Shown in pieces: positions 7,724 to 17,379 of a DNA stretch of 54,029 nt (position 1 is the stretch's first letter; each line of letters starts with the position of its first letter). The position numbers were made by a program, and so were the translations under genes. Location of the stretch: NCBI RefSeq assembly GCF_000377945.1, contig NZ_KB898943.1:1-54029 (forward strand), in the 5' to 3' direction. The notes below the pieces were generated by a model. The model worked only from the letters and a program-made list of their open reading frames with translations. It had not been told where the DNA came from and did not search any database. The stretch comes from Thioalkalivibrio sulfidiphilus. GTDB lineage: Bacteria > Pseudomonadota > Gammaproteobacteria > Ectothiorhodospirales > Ectothiorhodospiraceae.

Positions 7724-9892
7724 TCACTCCCCCGGCACATCGCACCGGCCGAAGAAGTCGAAGTGATCCAGACCCTCGCTGATGCCACCCGCGTGCCCGG
7801 CGCGGGCGAAGTAGATGCGCTGGAAGCCCTTCAGACGCCGCAGCTCCGGATGGTGGTTGCCCACCACCACCCCCAGGGTGCTGCCGCGCAGCATGTCCTC
7901 GTCGTTGCCCGAGTCCCCCGCCACCAGGATGCGCTCCAGGGGGATGCCCCACTTGTCCGCGAAATAGCGCACCGCGAAGCCCTTGGAGGCCCGGGCCGGC
8001 AGCAGGTCCAGGAAGCGGTCGTGGGAGTAGATGATGTTGGCGTGCAGGTCCTGCTGGTGCAGCAGACGTTCGATCTCCTGCATGGAAGGGGCCAGCTCCG
8101 GGTCCACGAAGAAGCTCAGCTTGTGGCGGCGCTGATCGATCTCCGGCTGCAGTTCGATCCCCGGCAGCTCCAGCAGCTGCACTTTCAGCCCCTCCCGGTC
8201 CCAGCGGTGGTCGATGTGCTGTGACCAGCCCTGGTCGGGCGTGATCTCCGGGCCGTAGTGGACCTCGGCACCCACGGAGGTGATGAGCAGGTCCGGCGTG
8301 GGCACGCCCCATTCCTGGAGCACTTGCAGCGCCGAATCCAGGCGCCGCCCGGTGGCGATGCCGAAGGCCACGCTGCCGCCTTCGTCCTTGAGACGCTGCA
8401 CCAGGGCACGCAGGCTGTTGCGATCCCCCAGCAGGGTGTTGTCGATATCGGAGATGATGGCGCGATCCGCCCTGGCCAGCTTGCCCGAGAGACGCTGCTG
8501 CCCGCGACGGAAGCGGCTGGCCTCCCGGCGCAGGGATTTCACCTGCCTGATGTACTTCTCCGCATGTCCCTCCCAGGCATAGTGCCTGCGCACGCCCTTG
8601 AGTCCGCTCTCGGACAGCTTCTTCCAGTGTTCCCGGTCGCTGACGATCTTCCAGATGGCCTCGGCCATGGCCCGTGCGTCCAGGGGATCCACCAGGGTGC
8701 CGTTGTGACAGTGGCCCACGATGTCCCGGGGACCGCCGTCCCGGGTGGCGACGATGGGCGCGCCGCAGGCGGCGGCCTCGATCAGCGTCAGGCCGAAGGG
8801 CTCGGTGAGCGCCGGATTGACGAACACGCCCCGGCTGCGGGTCACCAGGCGATAGAAATCGGGCACGTCGTCCGCGCTGTGATGCTTCGGGTAGGCCACC
8901 CGGCCGTAGAGGTCGTACTCGTCGATGCGCAGCAGCACCTCGGTGAGGACCTCGCGGGCGCCCTTGTCCAGATCGCGGATTGCATCCCGGTTGCCGGCCA
9001 CCACCACCAGGTTGGCGTGCTCGCGCAGCTTGTCATGCCCGGCAAAGGCCTCAATCAGGGTGGGGATGTTCTTGCGCTCGTCGGGCCGTGACAATGCCAG
9101 CACCAGGGGCAGATCAGGCCTTCTCAGGAAACGACTGAGCACATCCCACACCGCCGGGCGGCGGCCGCGGGGTTTCGGCGGCGAGAAGCGCCCCAGGTCG
9201 GTGCCGGGGGGCAGGACCACCATGCGCTCGGGACGGTAGTGGTCGTAGAGGCCGTACTGCTCCTCCACCTCCTGCTGGGTGCTGGCCACCACCCGGTAGG
9301 CGTGGGCCAGGGTCTCCTCTTCGGCCTCGATGCGCCGGGACATGTTGTAGCGGGACTCGATGTCCTCGTCCTTGAGCCCCTTCTCCCGCAGGCGCTCGCG
9401 CTTGACCCGCCCCAGGGAATGCCCCGTGTGCACCAGGGGCACGCCCAGCAGGTTGGACAGGCGCGTGCCCACGTAGCCCGCATCCGCGTAGTGGCTGTGG
9501 ATCACGTCCGGCATCAGGCCCACGCTGCGCACGTGCCGCAGGGCGTTGTCCGCGAAACAGTCCAGGTAGGGCCAGAGGGTCTCCTTGCGCAGGTAGCGGC
9601 GCGGACCGCAGGGCAGGCGGATGATCCAGGCGTTCTCGGCGAGCGGCTCCTCGGGCCGGGCGTAATCATCGGAGACCTTGGCATCGATCACCTGGCGGGT
9701 GATCAGATCCACGCGCCCCACCTCCGGATGGGCCGCAAGCGCGCGGGCCAGTTCCACCACGTACTTGGTCTGACCGCCGGTGTCTGCGTCGCGGCCCAGC
9801 TCCAGCTCTTCTGCGCGGATCAGGCCGTGCACGCTGACGAGCACGATATACAGGCCCTCGCCCTGCCGGGCCTTGCTCTGGGTCTTCTTCAT
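7724..9892 (-). CDS. sps: Sucrose-phosphate synthase with C-terminal phosphatase-like domain
   Basis: A 722-residue two-domain enzyme. Residues about 14-470 form a GT4 glycosyltransferase: GRDADTGGQTKYVVELARAL near the N-terminus, HSHYADAGYVG, HTGHSLGRVKRERL, and the donor-binding VNPALTEPFGLTLIEAAACG. Residues about 478-722 form a HAD-type sucrose-6-phosphate phosphatase-like domain with motif I DIDNTLLGD (about 480) and the late motif GDSGNDEDML (about 655). Together these would make sucrose-6-phosphate from UDP-glucose and fructose-6-phosphate and then sucrose, a compatible solute in salt-adapted gammaproteobacteria. The ATG at 9892 overlaps the upstream invertase stop (ATGA), with GAGGAAG as ribosome binding site, so the two genes are translationally coupled. 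Confidence 0.94.
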   Translation of the reverse strand: MKKTQSKARQGEGLYIVLVSVHGLIRAEELELGRDADTGGQTKYVVELARALAAHPEVGRVDLITRQVIDAKVSDDYARPEEPLAENAWIIRLPCGPRRYLRKETLWPYLDCFADNALRHVRSVGLMPDVIHSHYADAGYVGTRLSNLLGVPLVHTGHSLGRVKRERLREKGLKDEDIESRYNMSRRIEAEEETLAHAYRVVASTQQEVEEQYGLYDHYRPERMVVLPPGTDLGRFSPPKPRGRRPAVWDVLSRFLRRPDLPLVLALSRPDERKNIPTLIEAFAGHDKLREHANLVVVAGNRDAIRDLDKGAREVLTEVLLRIDEYDLYGRVAYPKHHSADDVPDFYRLVTRSRGVFVNPALTEPFGLTLIEAAACGAPIVATRDGGPRDIVGHCHNGTLVDPLDARAMAEAIWKIVSDREHWKKLSESGLKGVRRHYAWEGHAEKYIRQVKSLRREASRFRRGQQRLSGKLARADRAIISDIDNTLLGDRNSLRALVQRLKDEGGSVAFGIATGRRLDSALQVLQEWGVPTPDLLITSVGAEVHYGPEITPDQGWSQHIDHRWDREGLKVQLLELPGIELQPEIDQRRHKLSFFVDPELAPSMQEIERLLHQQDLHANIIYSHDRFLDLLPARASKGFAVRYFADKWGIPLERILVAGDSGNDEDMLRGSTLGVVVGNHHPELRRLKGFQRIYFARAGHAGGISEGLDHFDFFGRCDVPGE

Positions 9893-11265
9893 GGGGCTTC
9901 CTCTGCACCTCCGAGTCGCAGCATGTCGAGGCCCGAAGGATCCTTGATGAATTTGTCCGCCAGGATCAGCGCGGTGGCGGACCAGGTCTGGTTGTAGTTG
10001 GCGCGCCGGCCGATCAGCCGGCCGTTGCGCCCGTCGTAGTATTCGGGCCAGCCGTCATGGGCCAGCCGGTGCAGGGCCACCTCCCGGGCGCGCTCGGCGA
10101 GATAGCCATGGCCGGTATTGAGCGCCGCGGCCACCAGGGCCCAGATGAGCGTCGGCCAGTTGCCGCCGTTGTGGTAGGACCAGGGGATGTTCTTGGGGTC
10201 CGAACCGGTGAGCAGGCGCCATTCCTCGCCCTCCATGGCGGGGTAGCAGATCTTCACCGGCATCATGCCCGCCAGGTCGTCCCAGCGCTGCTGGAACACC
10301 TCCATAATGAGCCGCGACTGGCGCGCATCCGCCAGGCCGAACAGCACGGCCAGCAGGTTGCCGAAGGAGAAGAAACGAAAATCCATGCGCCCCGGCCCCA
10401 GGTTGCCCACCAGGTAGCCGGCATCCTCGGGCAGCCAGTCGGTGACCCAGTCGGGGATGCTCTCCGGGTAGATGTTCAGCGCGTTCTCGATGTCGTGGCC
10501 GAACATCTCGGTGCGCGCCCGGTGGATGTGGTTGAGCCGCGCGAGATCCAGCCAGTAGTAGTGGCGCACGTAGTCGGTGAGCTGATCGAGCCGCTTGCGG
10601 GACTGGCGGATCACCGCCTGGCTTTCGGCGTCCGCGGGATCGAGCATGGCGAGCCCCGCCTGCAGTGCGCCGAAGAACAGGGCCTGGATCTCCAGGGGAT
10701 GACCGTAGACGCCCATGCGGCGGTCAATCATGAATGAGCCGTCGGGCACCAGCAGGGTGGGGAACACCTCGAAGCGGTCCTGCAGGCAGATGTTGAGGAT
10801 CAGCCGGATGCCCCGCTGGCACTCGGTGCTGCGCACGAAGCCCGTATCGCCGGTCACCCGGCAGTAGGCACGCAACAGGATGATCCACCACATCATGGAA
10901 TCCACCGGCGCCACCCGGCCGATGGCCCGGTCGCCGAAATCGGCGTGCAGTTCCTCGCGGCCGTCCTCGTGGACCAGGACGCGGAAGCTGGCGGGCATCA
11001 CCTTGGGCAGCAGGCGATGACCTTCCATCTCCTCCTGCTGGTCGCGCAGTCGCAGCACGATGGAGAGAAAATTGCGCACGATCTCGCCCCGCCCATCGAG
11101 CAGAAACACCAGGCCCGAGGGCACGAAGTCGCGAATGAAGCAGTCGGCGTAGTTCTCCGCCGGGGCATGGGCATCGAGACTGGCGATGGTGCCCACCGGC
11201 TGGCCCTGGTAATGCACCATCGAGGCCTCGAGCAACCGGTAGGCGGAAGCGATAGGGTCGGTCAC
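9889..11265 (-). CDS. Glycoside hydrolase family 100 (alkaline/neutral invertase)
   Basis: A 458-residue cytoplasmic protein resembling plant and cyanobacterial neutral invertases, which hydrolyse sucrose to glucose and fructose. Recognised blocks are NYADCFIRDFVPSGLVFLLD, the catalytic-acid region VDSMMWWIILLRAYC (about residue 120), GVYGHPLEIQALFFGAL, WSYHNGGNWPTLIWAL, and GWPEYYDGRNGRLIG near 405, which carries the second catalytic glutamate. Length agrees with cyanobacterial InvA. GTG is used as start at 11265. It overlaps the sucrose-phosphate synthase gene by four bases, so synthesis and breakdown of sucrose are encoded together, probably to tune the sucrose pool. A glycosylglycerate-type activity is a less likely alternative. 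Confidence 0.88.
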   Translation of the reverse strand: MTDPIASAYRLLEASMVHYQGQPVGTIASLDAHAPAENYADCFIRDFVPSGLVFLLDGRGEIVRNFLSIVLRLRDQQEEMEGHRLLPKVMPASFRVLVHEDGREELHADFGDRAIGRVAPVDSMMWWIILLRAYCRVTGDTGFVRSTECQRGIRLILNICLQDRFEVFPTLLVPDGSFMIDRRMGVYGHPLEIQALFFGALQAGLAMLDPADAESQAVIRQSRKRLDQLTDYVRHYYWLDLARLNHIHRARTEMFGHDIENALNIYPESIPDWVTDWLPEDAGYLVGNLGPGRMDFRFFSFGNLLAVLFGLADARQSRLIMEVFQQRWDDLAGMMPVKICYPAMEGEEWRLLTGSDPKNIPWSYHNGGNWPTLIWALVAAALNTGHGYLAERAREVALHRLAHDGWPEYYDGRNGRLIGRRANYNQTWSATALILADKFIKDPSGLDMLRLGGAEEAP

Positions 11266-11343
11266 GCCGGTTTCCCTGAAGAGAACGGATGAATGGAATG
11301 CTTATTTCATACTACCGGATCAGAACGGGGGAGACACGGGTTT

Positions 11344-11459
11344 GAAGTAGGAAGTAGGAAGTGGGAATTGGGAAGTGCGAACTGGGAGCCTTTACTTCCC
11401 ACCTCCCAATTCACACTTCGCACTTCATTTCCCACTTCCCAATTCACACTTCGTACTTC
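11344..11459. repeat. Inverted heptamer array, GAANTGG family
   Basis: The left arm 11344-11385 has six consecutive heptamers (GAAGTAG, GAAGTAG, GAAGTGG, GAATTGG, GAAGTGC, GAACTGG). The right arm 11392-11459, read on the minus strand, has the same vocabulary (GAAGTAC, GAAGTGT, GAATTGG, GAAGTGG, a 5-base slip GAAAT, GAAGTGC, GAAGTGT, GAATTGG, GAGGTGG, GAAGTAA). The EAL gene's TGA stop is the start of the last word. Confidence 0.92.
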
Positions 11460-12525
11460 ACCGGGGGTGGACCGGCATCGGCGGCGGTGTGGCGGGTTTG
11501 GCAAACAGGTAGCCCTGCACGTAATTCACGCCGGACCCCTGGAGCCACTGCCATTCGGCGATATGCTCCACGCCCTCAGCGATGGTCTGGATGCCCAGGT
11601 CCCGGGCCATCTCCACCAGCTTGCCGAGCACCTTCTGCTTAAAGGAATCCTCGTGCACGCCGGAGACCAGTTCGCGATCAAACTTGACGAAATCGGGCTT
11701 GAGCTGGGCGAGCAGGTTCAGGGAGGCGTAACCGGCACCCAGGTCATCCAGGGCAACGCGGAACCCCTTTTCACGATAATAATTGATGATGCGCAACAGG
11801 TGCGGCACGTCGCCCACGTGCTCGCTCTCCACCACCTCGAACACAAACTGTCCGGGATCGACCCCCACCTTCTCTGCCTCCTTCACCGTGGTCTGCAGAC
11901 AGAAGGAAGGCTCGTAGATGGTGGTGGGATTGAAGTTGATGAACACCGGCGTGGAGAGGCCGTGTCCCACCGCCTGGCGGATGGCGTTGATGCGCGCGGC
12001 ACGGTCCAGGTGGAAGGTGAGTTCCGAGGCCTTGGCCTGGGCCAGCAGCTTGCCCGGATAGACCACGGTGCCATCCGGCATCTGCCCGCGCATCAGGGCC
12101 TCGTAGGCGAAGGGTTCGGCGGGGCGGTCGATGTGCACGATGGGCTGGTAGTGGAAGCTCAGGCGCTCATCGTCGATCATGTCCATCAACCAGTCGCTGC
12201 TCAGGCGCGACAGCAGGGTCGAGAGGGGCTGGGTCTGCATCAGCTGGGCGATGCCGAAGCCTTCCCCCCGGGGCAGGAAGACGGCACGACAGCCCTCTAC
12301 CTCGGCCTCGCTCATCAATCGAGTGAGCAGATCCCCCAGGGACTGGATGCCCTGTTCGCTCACCGGCACACCCAGCACGCCGGGGGCCGGCACATCCACC
12401 ATCAGACCCTGCTCGGCCAGGCGCTTGGCAAGCGTCTGGTGGGTGTGACTCAGGAAGGGCGCGAGGAACAGGGTACCCGGGCCGTTCTCGGGCCGGCGGA
12501 TGGTTTGACAGTCTTTGCAGGCCAT
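11458..12525 (-). CDS. EAL-domain cyclic-di-GMP phosphodiesterase
   Basis: A 355-residue soluble protein. The N-terminal 120 residues start MACKDCQTIRR, with a CxxC that may bind metal, and form a domain I cannot name. The EAL domain (about 125-350) has the expected catalytic and metal-binding elements: YEALMRG (EAL), FINFNP, EVVESE, LDDLGAGYASL, KFDREL, AEGVEH and QGYLFAKP. Hydrolysis of c-di-GMP to pGpG is therefore likely. The start at 12525 is chosen because the CKDC-containing N-terminus looks conserved in related proteins and the longer frame upstream covers the divergent promoter region shared with msrB. The stop codon lies in the heptamer array. Confidence 0.93.
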   Translation of the reverse strand: MACKDCQTIRRPENGPGTLFLAPFLSHTHQTLAKRLAEQGLMVDVPAPGVLGVPVSEQGIQSLGDLLTRLMSEAEVEGCRAVFLPRGEGFGIAQLMQTQPLSTLLSRLSSDWLMDMIDDERLSFHYQPIVHIDRPAEPFAYEALMRGQMPDGTVVYPGKLLAQAKASELTFHLDRAARINAIRQAVGHGLSTPVFINFNPTTIYEPSFCLQTTVKEAEKVGVDPGQFVFEVVESEHVGDVPHLLRIINYYREKGFRVALDDLGAGYASLNLLAQLKPDFVKFDRELVSGVHEDSFKQKVLGKLVEMARDLGIQTIAEGVEHIAEWQWLQGSGVNYVQGYLFAKPATPPPMPVHPR

Positions 12526-12644
12526 GTGGGAACGCCTTAATGTGGGTTGAGCGGGCATGACCCCGGAACACACTGGGATGCCTGTCACATAATTGGGTCC
12601 AGAATACCCCATCGACCTGGTGCGATTAAGAGGAGAGTGCCCCG

Positions 12645-13052
12645 ATGAAAGACCCGAACGACGAAACCGGCGATTACAGCGACGAACGACTGCGCGAGCG
12701 GCTGAGCCCCGAGGCCTTTGCGGTCACCCGACGGGCGGGCACCGAGCCGCCCTTCAGCGGCAGCTACTACGATCACCACGAACCGGGCACCTACCTGTGC
12801 GTCTGCTGCGGCGCGCCGCTGTTCAGTTCCAGCCACAAGTTCGACTCCGGCAGCGGCTGGCCCAGCTACTGGCAGCCGGTGTCGGAATCGGCACTCACGG
12901 TGCACCGCGACACCAGCCACGGCATGATCCGCGACGAGGTGCGCTGCGCCCGCTGCCACGCCCACCTGGGCCACGTGTTCCCCGACGGCCCGCCGCCCAC
13001 CGGCCTGCGCTACTGCATCAACTCGGTAGCGCTGGCATTTGAGAAAGGCTGA
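12645..13052 (+). CDS. msrB: Peptide-methionine (R)-S-oxide reductase MsrB
   Basis: A 135-residue methionine sulfoxide reductase that repairs the R-epimer of oxidised methionine in proteins. Two zinc-binding pairs (CVCC about residue 52 and CARC about 101), the [11 protein letters not shown] substrate region, HLGHVFPDG, and the catalytic cysteine in LRYCINS are all present. There is no signal peptide, so it is cytoplasmic. AGGAG precedes the ATG. It is a single gene, divergent from the EAL gene and convergent with the RND pump gene. A heptamer array begins at the base after its stop codon. It fits the other oxidative-stress genes in the window. Confidence 0.97.
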   Translation: MKDPNDETGDYSDERLRERLSPEAFAVTRRAGTEPPFSGSYYDHHEPGTYLCVCCGAPLFSSSHKFDSGSGWPSYWQPVSESALTVHRDTSHGMIRDEVRCARCHAHLGHVFPDGPPPTGLRYCINSVALAFEKG

Positions 13053-13135
13053 TTCAAAATTCAAAATTCAAAGTTCAAAGGTGGAGGCCCTCTCTCCGTG
13101 CATTCCCTTTGAATTTTGAATCTTGAATGTTGAAT
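13053..13135. repeat. Inverted heptamer array, TTCAANN family
   Basis: Four left heptamers (13053-13080: TTCAAAA twice, TTCAAAG twice) face four right heptamers (13108-13135: TTTGAAT twice, CTTGAAT, GTTGAAT) across a 27-base spacer. The array begins at the base after the msrB stop and ends on the stop codon of the convergent RND gene, so it fills the gap completely. Confidence 0.92.
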
Positions 13136-16100
13136 CAGATCTTTGCTTCCCCGTAGCGCTCCTCCAGCTCCCGGATGCGTCGGCCGGTGTCGCCGGGGGA
13201 GCCGCTGTGGCGGGCCAGGGTCTGGTAGGCCACGGGCACCACGAACAGGGTGAAGAAGGTGGCGAACAGCACGCCTGAGAACACCACGGTGCCGATCACG
13301 AAGCGGCTCTCGGCGCCGGGTCCGCTGCCCAGGATCAGCGGCAGGGTGCCCATCACCGTGGTCACGGCGGTCATCAGTACGGGGCGCAGGCGCAGGCGCG
13401 CGGCATCCATCAGGGCCTGGTGAAACCCGATACCCTGGTCACGCAACTGGTTGGCGAACTCCACGATCAGGATGCCGTTTTTGGCCGCCAGGCCGATGAG
13501 CATGACGATGCCGATCTGGCTGTAGATGTTGAGCGTCTGGCCAGTCACCCACAGCCCGAACAACGCGCCGGCGATGGCCAGCGGCACCGTGAGCATGATC
13601 ACCAGCGGGTGCACGAAGCTCTCGAACTGGGCCGCCAGCACCAGGAACACCACCAGCAGGGCCAGGGCGAACACGAAGATCACCGCCCCGCCCGCCTTGC
13701 GGAATTCCAGGGAGTCCCCCTTGTAGTCGATGCGCGCGGTCTCCGGCAGCAGCTCGGCGGCGATCCGGTCCAGGTAATCCAGGGCCTCGCCGAGGGTGTA
13801 GTCATCGGCCAGCCCGGCGGTGATGGTCACCGCGCGCATGCGGTTGTAGCGGTTGAGGCTGGCCGCGTCCGCCTGCTCCACGAAGGTGACCAGGTTGGAC
13901 AACGGGATCAGCTCGCCGCTGCGCTGGGACCGGACGTAGATGTTGGTGATGTCGTTGGGCGTGCGGCGCTGCTCGCGCTCGCCTTCCAGGATCACGTCGT
14001 ACTCCTCGCCCCGGTCGATGTAGGTGGTCACGCGCCGTGAGGCCAGCATGGTCTCCAGGGTGCGGCCGATGGTCTCCACGGACACGCCCAGGTCCGCGGC
14101 CCGGTCCTTGTCGATGGTCACCATCAGCTGCGGCTTGGTCTCCTTGAAGTCGGAATCCAGGCCGCGCAGGCCCGGGTTTTCCGAGGCGCGCTCGATGATC
14201 AGGTCGCGCCAGCGTGCCAGCTCCTCGTAGTCGGGGCCGCCCAGCACGAACTGCACCGGCTGGCCGGCGCGTCGCCCGCCCAGTCCCTGGCGCATCACGG
14301 TCACCGCGCGCACCCCCGGGATCTGGGCCAGCTCCGGCTGCAGGGCGGTCATGATCTCGCTGGCCGAGCGTGAACGCTCGTTCCAGTGCTGCAGCACCAC
14401 GATGCCGATGCCGTCGTTGACCACCTCGGAATTGCCGAAGCTGCGCGGCGTGCGCGCCAGCACGCGGATGGCCTCGCCGCTCTCCAGCAGCGGCATGAGC
14501 CGCTTTTCCACCTCGCGCATGTTTTGCACCATGGTGGGATAGCTGGTGCCCTCCGGCGCATTGACGAACACGAAGAAGGCGCCGCGGTCCTCCCGGGGGG
14601 CATACTCGTTGGGGATGATCTGGATCAGCACGGCGATCACGGCGAACAGGCCGATGAGCACCACGCCGGTGACCACCGGGACCTTGAGGGACAGGGCCAG
14701 CACTCGGCCATAGAGATTGCCCAGGCGCTCGAAGGCCACGTGCATCACGTGGCTCAGGCCCGTCTTCTGGTTGTCGGCGCGTATCAGGCGCGCGCACATC
14801 ACCGGCGAGAGGGTGAGCGCCACCAGGCTCGAGAAGGCCACGGCAGCGGCCATGGCCAGGGCGAATTCCGTGAACAGCCGGCCGATGTTACCCTGCAGGA
14901 AGGCGAGCGGCACGAACACCGCGATCAGCACCAGGGTCGTGGCCACCACCGCGAAGCCCACCTGCCGCGCACCCCGGTAGGCGGCCAGCAGCGGCGGCTC
15001 ACCCAGTTCGATGCGCCGGTGGATGTTCTCCAGCACCACGATGGCGTCGTCCACCACCAGGCCGATGGCGAGCACCAGGGCCAGCAGGGTGAGCAGGTTC
15101 ACCGAGAAGCCCAGGGCATAGAGCGCGGTGAAGGCGGCGATCAGGGACACGGGCACGGTCACCGCCGGGATGAGCATGGCGCGCACGTTGCCCAGGAACA
15201 GGTAGATCACCAGGATCACCACGCCCATGGCGATGAACAGGGTGGTGTAGACCTCCTTGATGGCGCCCTCGATGAACACGGAACTGTCGTAGCTCTGATT
15301 CAGATAGACGCCTTCAGGCAGGCTCGGCCGGATACGCTCGGCCTCGGCCTTCACCGCCTGGGCCACCGCCAGGGTGTTCGCAGTGGACTGCTGGATGATG
15401 CCCAGCCCCACCATCGACACACCATTGCCGCGCAGCTCGGTGCGCTCGTCCGCCGGGCCGATCTCCACCCGGGCCACCTCGCCCAGGCGCACCAGGTGCC
15501 CGTCGTCGCCACGCCGGACCACCAGGCGCGCGAAATCCTCCGGGGTGCTGTAGGCGCGCGCCACGCGCACGTTGAACTCCCGGTCCAGGGATTCCACCCG
15601 ACCAGCGGGCAGTTCCACGTTTTCGCGCCGCAGGGCCTGTTCCACGTCTTCCACGGTGAGCCGGCGGGCCGCCAGGGCCTCCCGGTCCAGCCAGATGCGC
15701 ATGGACTGGGTCAGCGCTCCGCCGACACGCACCAGTGCCACGCCCTCCACCACCGAGAAGCGATCCACCAGGTAGCGTTCCGCATAGTCGGTGAGCTCCA
15801 TGCGATTGAGCCGATCGCTGGAGAGATTGAGCCACAGGATCACGTCGGCGTTGGTATCAGCCTTGAACACCATGGGCGGGTCCGCCTCGTCGGGCAGCTG
15901 GCGCACTACCCGGGAGACCGCCTCGCGCACGTCGTTGGCGGCGGCATCGATGTCGCGGCCCACATCGAACTCGATGGTGATGCGCGAGCGTCCGTCGGCG
16001 CTGTCGGACTGGATCCACTGGATGCCCTCGATGCCGCTGACCCGGTCCTCGATCAGCTGGGTGATCTTGGTCTCCACGATGGCGGCATTGGCGCCCGGGT

Positions 16101-16251
16101 AGTCGGTGAGGATAGTGACCACCGGCGGGTTGATGTCCGGGTATTCGCGCAACGGCAGGCGGTCGAAGGAGATGATGCCGAAGGCGATCAACAACAGGCT
16201 GATGACAACCGCAAAGACCGGCCTGCGGTTGGCGACATCCGAGATGATCAT
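13135..16251 (-). CDS. RND efflux pump, inner-membrane transporter (HAE1/AcrB family)
   Basis: A 1038-residue proton-driven efflux transporter with the AcrB layout: TM1 (about residues 12-30), a large periplasmic porter loop, TM2-6, a central cytoplasmic section, TM7, a second periplasmic loop and TM8-12. The proton-relay aspartates are in GLVVDDAIVVLENIHR near residue 400. The N-terminus MIISDVANRRPVFAVVISLL and the ALTQSMRIWLDREAL block resemble the MexF/MdtC-like branch. The ATG overlaps the adaptor gene stop (ATGA). No outer-membrane channel gene and no TetR-type regulator is nearby, so an OMF encoded elsewhere must complete the pump. Substrates cannot be read from sequence. Confidence 0.97.
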   Translation of the reverse strand: MIISDVANRRPVFAVVISLLLIAFGIISFDRLPLREYPDINPPVVTILTDYPGANAAIVETKITQLIEDRVSGIEGIQWIQSDSADGRSRITIEFDVGRDIDAAANDVREAVSRVVRQLPDEADPPMVFKADTNADVILWLNLSSDRLNRMELTDYAERYLVDRFSVVEGVALVRVGGALTQSMRIWLDREALAARRLTVEDVEQALRRENVELPAGRVESLDREFNVRVARAYSTPEDFARLVVRRGDDGHLVRLGEVARVEIGPADERTELRGNGVSMVGLGIIQQSTANTLAVAQAVKAEAERIRPSLPEGVYLNQSYDSSVFIEGAIKEVYTTLFIAMGVVILVIYLFLGNVRAMLIPAVTVPVSLIAAFTALYALGFSVNLLTLLALVLAIGLVVDDAIVVLENIHRRIELGEPPLLAAYRGARQVGFAVVATTLVLIAVFVPLAFLQGNIGRLFTEFALAMAAAVAFSSLVALTLSPVMCARLIRADNQKTGLSHVMHVAFERLGNLYGRVLALSLKVPVVTGVVLIGLFAVIAVLIQIIPNEYAPREDRGAFFVFVNAPEGTSYPTMVQNMREVEKRLMPLLESGEAIRVLARTPRSFGNSEVVNDGIGIVVLQHWNERSRSASEIMTALQPELAQIPGVRAVTVMRQGLGGRRAGQPVQFVLGGPDYEELARWRDLIIERASENPGLRGLDSDFKETKPQLMVTIDKDRAADLGVSVETIGRTLETMLASRRVTTYIDRGEEYDVILEGEREQRRTPNDITNIYVRSQRSGELIPLSNLVTFVEQADAASLNRYNRMRAVTITAGLADDYTLGEALDYLDRIAAELLPETARIDYKGDSLEFRKAGGAVIFVFALALLVVFLVLAAQFESFVHPLVIMLTVPLAIAGALFGLWVTGQTLNIYSQIGIVMLIGLAAKNGILIVEFANQLRDQGIGFHQALMDAARLRLRPVLMTAVTTVMGTLPLILGSGPGAESRFVIGTVVFSGVLFATFFTLFVVPVAYQTLARHSGSPGDTGRRIRELEERYGEAKI

Positions 16252-17351
16252 GGGCGCTGTGCCTCGGCCTCGTCCTGCGCCTGGGTACCGGCCGGCTCGC
16301 GCGGGGCCACCTTCACGCCGGGACGCACCCGGTGGGTGCCCTCCACCACCACGCGCATGCCCTCCTCCAGGCCCTCCAGCACCTCGACCCGGCCCGGGGC
16401 ACGACGTCCGGTGCGGATCAGCAGGCGCTCCACCCGATCCTCGTCGTTGACCACGAACACGTACTGCTCGTCACGCACGGGCACCAGGGCGCTCTCGGGG
16501 ATGGACAGGGACACCGCCTCGTTTTTCTCCAGGCGCACGGTCAGCAGCATGCCGGGACGCAGCAGCCTTTCATCGTTGGGGATCTCGGCGCGCACGATGC
16601 CGGCTCGGGTGGCGGGGTCGATGCGCGAGTCCACGGAGGTGACCGTGCCGCGGAAGTCCCGGCCCGGGTAGGCGGCGCTGCGCGCGGTGATGGTCTGTCC
16701 GGGGCTTACGCCGGGCAGGAAGGTCTCCGGCACGGTGAAGTCCAGCTTGATGATGCTGATGTCGTCCAGGGTGGTGATCAGGGTGCCCGGGCTCACCAGG
16801 GCGCCGACACTCACCCGGCGCAGGCCCAGCACCCCGCTGAAGGGGGCGCGGACCACGCGGTCGTCCAGGCGGGCCCGGGCGGCCTCCAGCCGGGCCTGCG
16901 CCTCGGCGACCCGGGATTCCTGCTCGTCCAGGCGCTGGCGCGGCAGGGCACGATCGGCCACCAGGCCGCGGATGCGGTCCAGTTCGCGGCGCTGCTCGGC
17001 CAGGCGCACTTCCGCCTCGCGCAGCTCGGCCTGCTCCTCGGCGCTCTCCAGGCGCACCAGCAGGTCACTCCGGCGGACCTGTTGCCCGTCGGTGAAGTTC
17101 AGCGCCTCGACGCGCCCGGTGACCTTGGCGGCCAGATCCACGGATTCGTTGGCGCGGGCCGTGCCCAGGGATTCCAGGGTGGTGACGTAGGTGTCACGAC
17201 TGACCTCGGCCAGCACCACCGGTACCGGGCCGCCGCCTGCGCCGCCCCCGCCCGCCTGACGGGCCGGGCCCTGCTGCTGGAAATGCATCACCACCGCCAC
17301 CGCAATGACCGCGGCGACCATGAGCACCAGGGGCGCGAGACGCTTTTTCAC
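16248..17351 (-). CDS. RND efflux pump, periplasmic adaptor subunit (membrane fusion protein)
   Basis: A 367-residue adaptor that joins the RND transporter to an outer-membrane channel. It has an N-terminal membrane anchor (about residues 6-23, LVLMVAAVIAVAVVM), a glycine-rich linker (residues 35-46), the lipoyl/hairpin part (LGTARANESVDLAAKVTGRV, then long Glu/Arg-rich coiled coils at about 100-165) and the beta-barrel region (GTVTSVDSRIDPATRAGIVR). The start is GTG at 17351 with TGAGGAT as ribosome binding site. It overlaps the transporter gene by four bases. The anchored rather than lipidated N-terminus is unremarkable. It lies 28 bases downstream of yqjG and may be co-transcribed with it. 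Confidence 0.96.
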   Translation of the reverse strand: MKKRLAPLVLMVAAVIAVAVVMHFQQQGPARQAGGGGAGGGPVPVVLAEVSRDTYVTTLESLGTARANESVDLAAKVTGRVEALNFTDGQQVRRSDLLVRLESAEEQAELREAEVRLAEQRRELDRIRGLVADRALPRQRLDEQESRVAEAQARLEAARARLDDRVVRAPFSGVLGLRRVSVGALVSPGTLITTLDDISIIKLDFTVPETFLPGVSPGQTITARSAAYPGRDFRGTVTSVDSRIDPATRAGIVRAEIPNDERLLRPGMLLTVRLEKNEAVSLSIPESALVPVRDEQYVFVVNDEDRVERLLIRTGRRAPGRVEVLEGLEEGMRVVVEGTHRVRPGVKVAPREPAGTQAQDEAEAQRP

Positions 17352-17379
17352 GCAATCGAATCCTCAGGCAAGGTGTGGG

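Noticed and set aside
14386-16671. A very long plus-strand open frame (761 codons) opposite the RND pump and adaptor genes.
   Set aside because: It is antisense to two genes with unmistakable homology, is histidine- and glutamine-rich as expected for an antisense frame of GC-rich DNA, and crosses the boundary between them.
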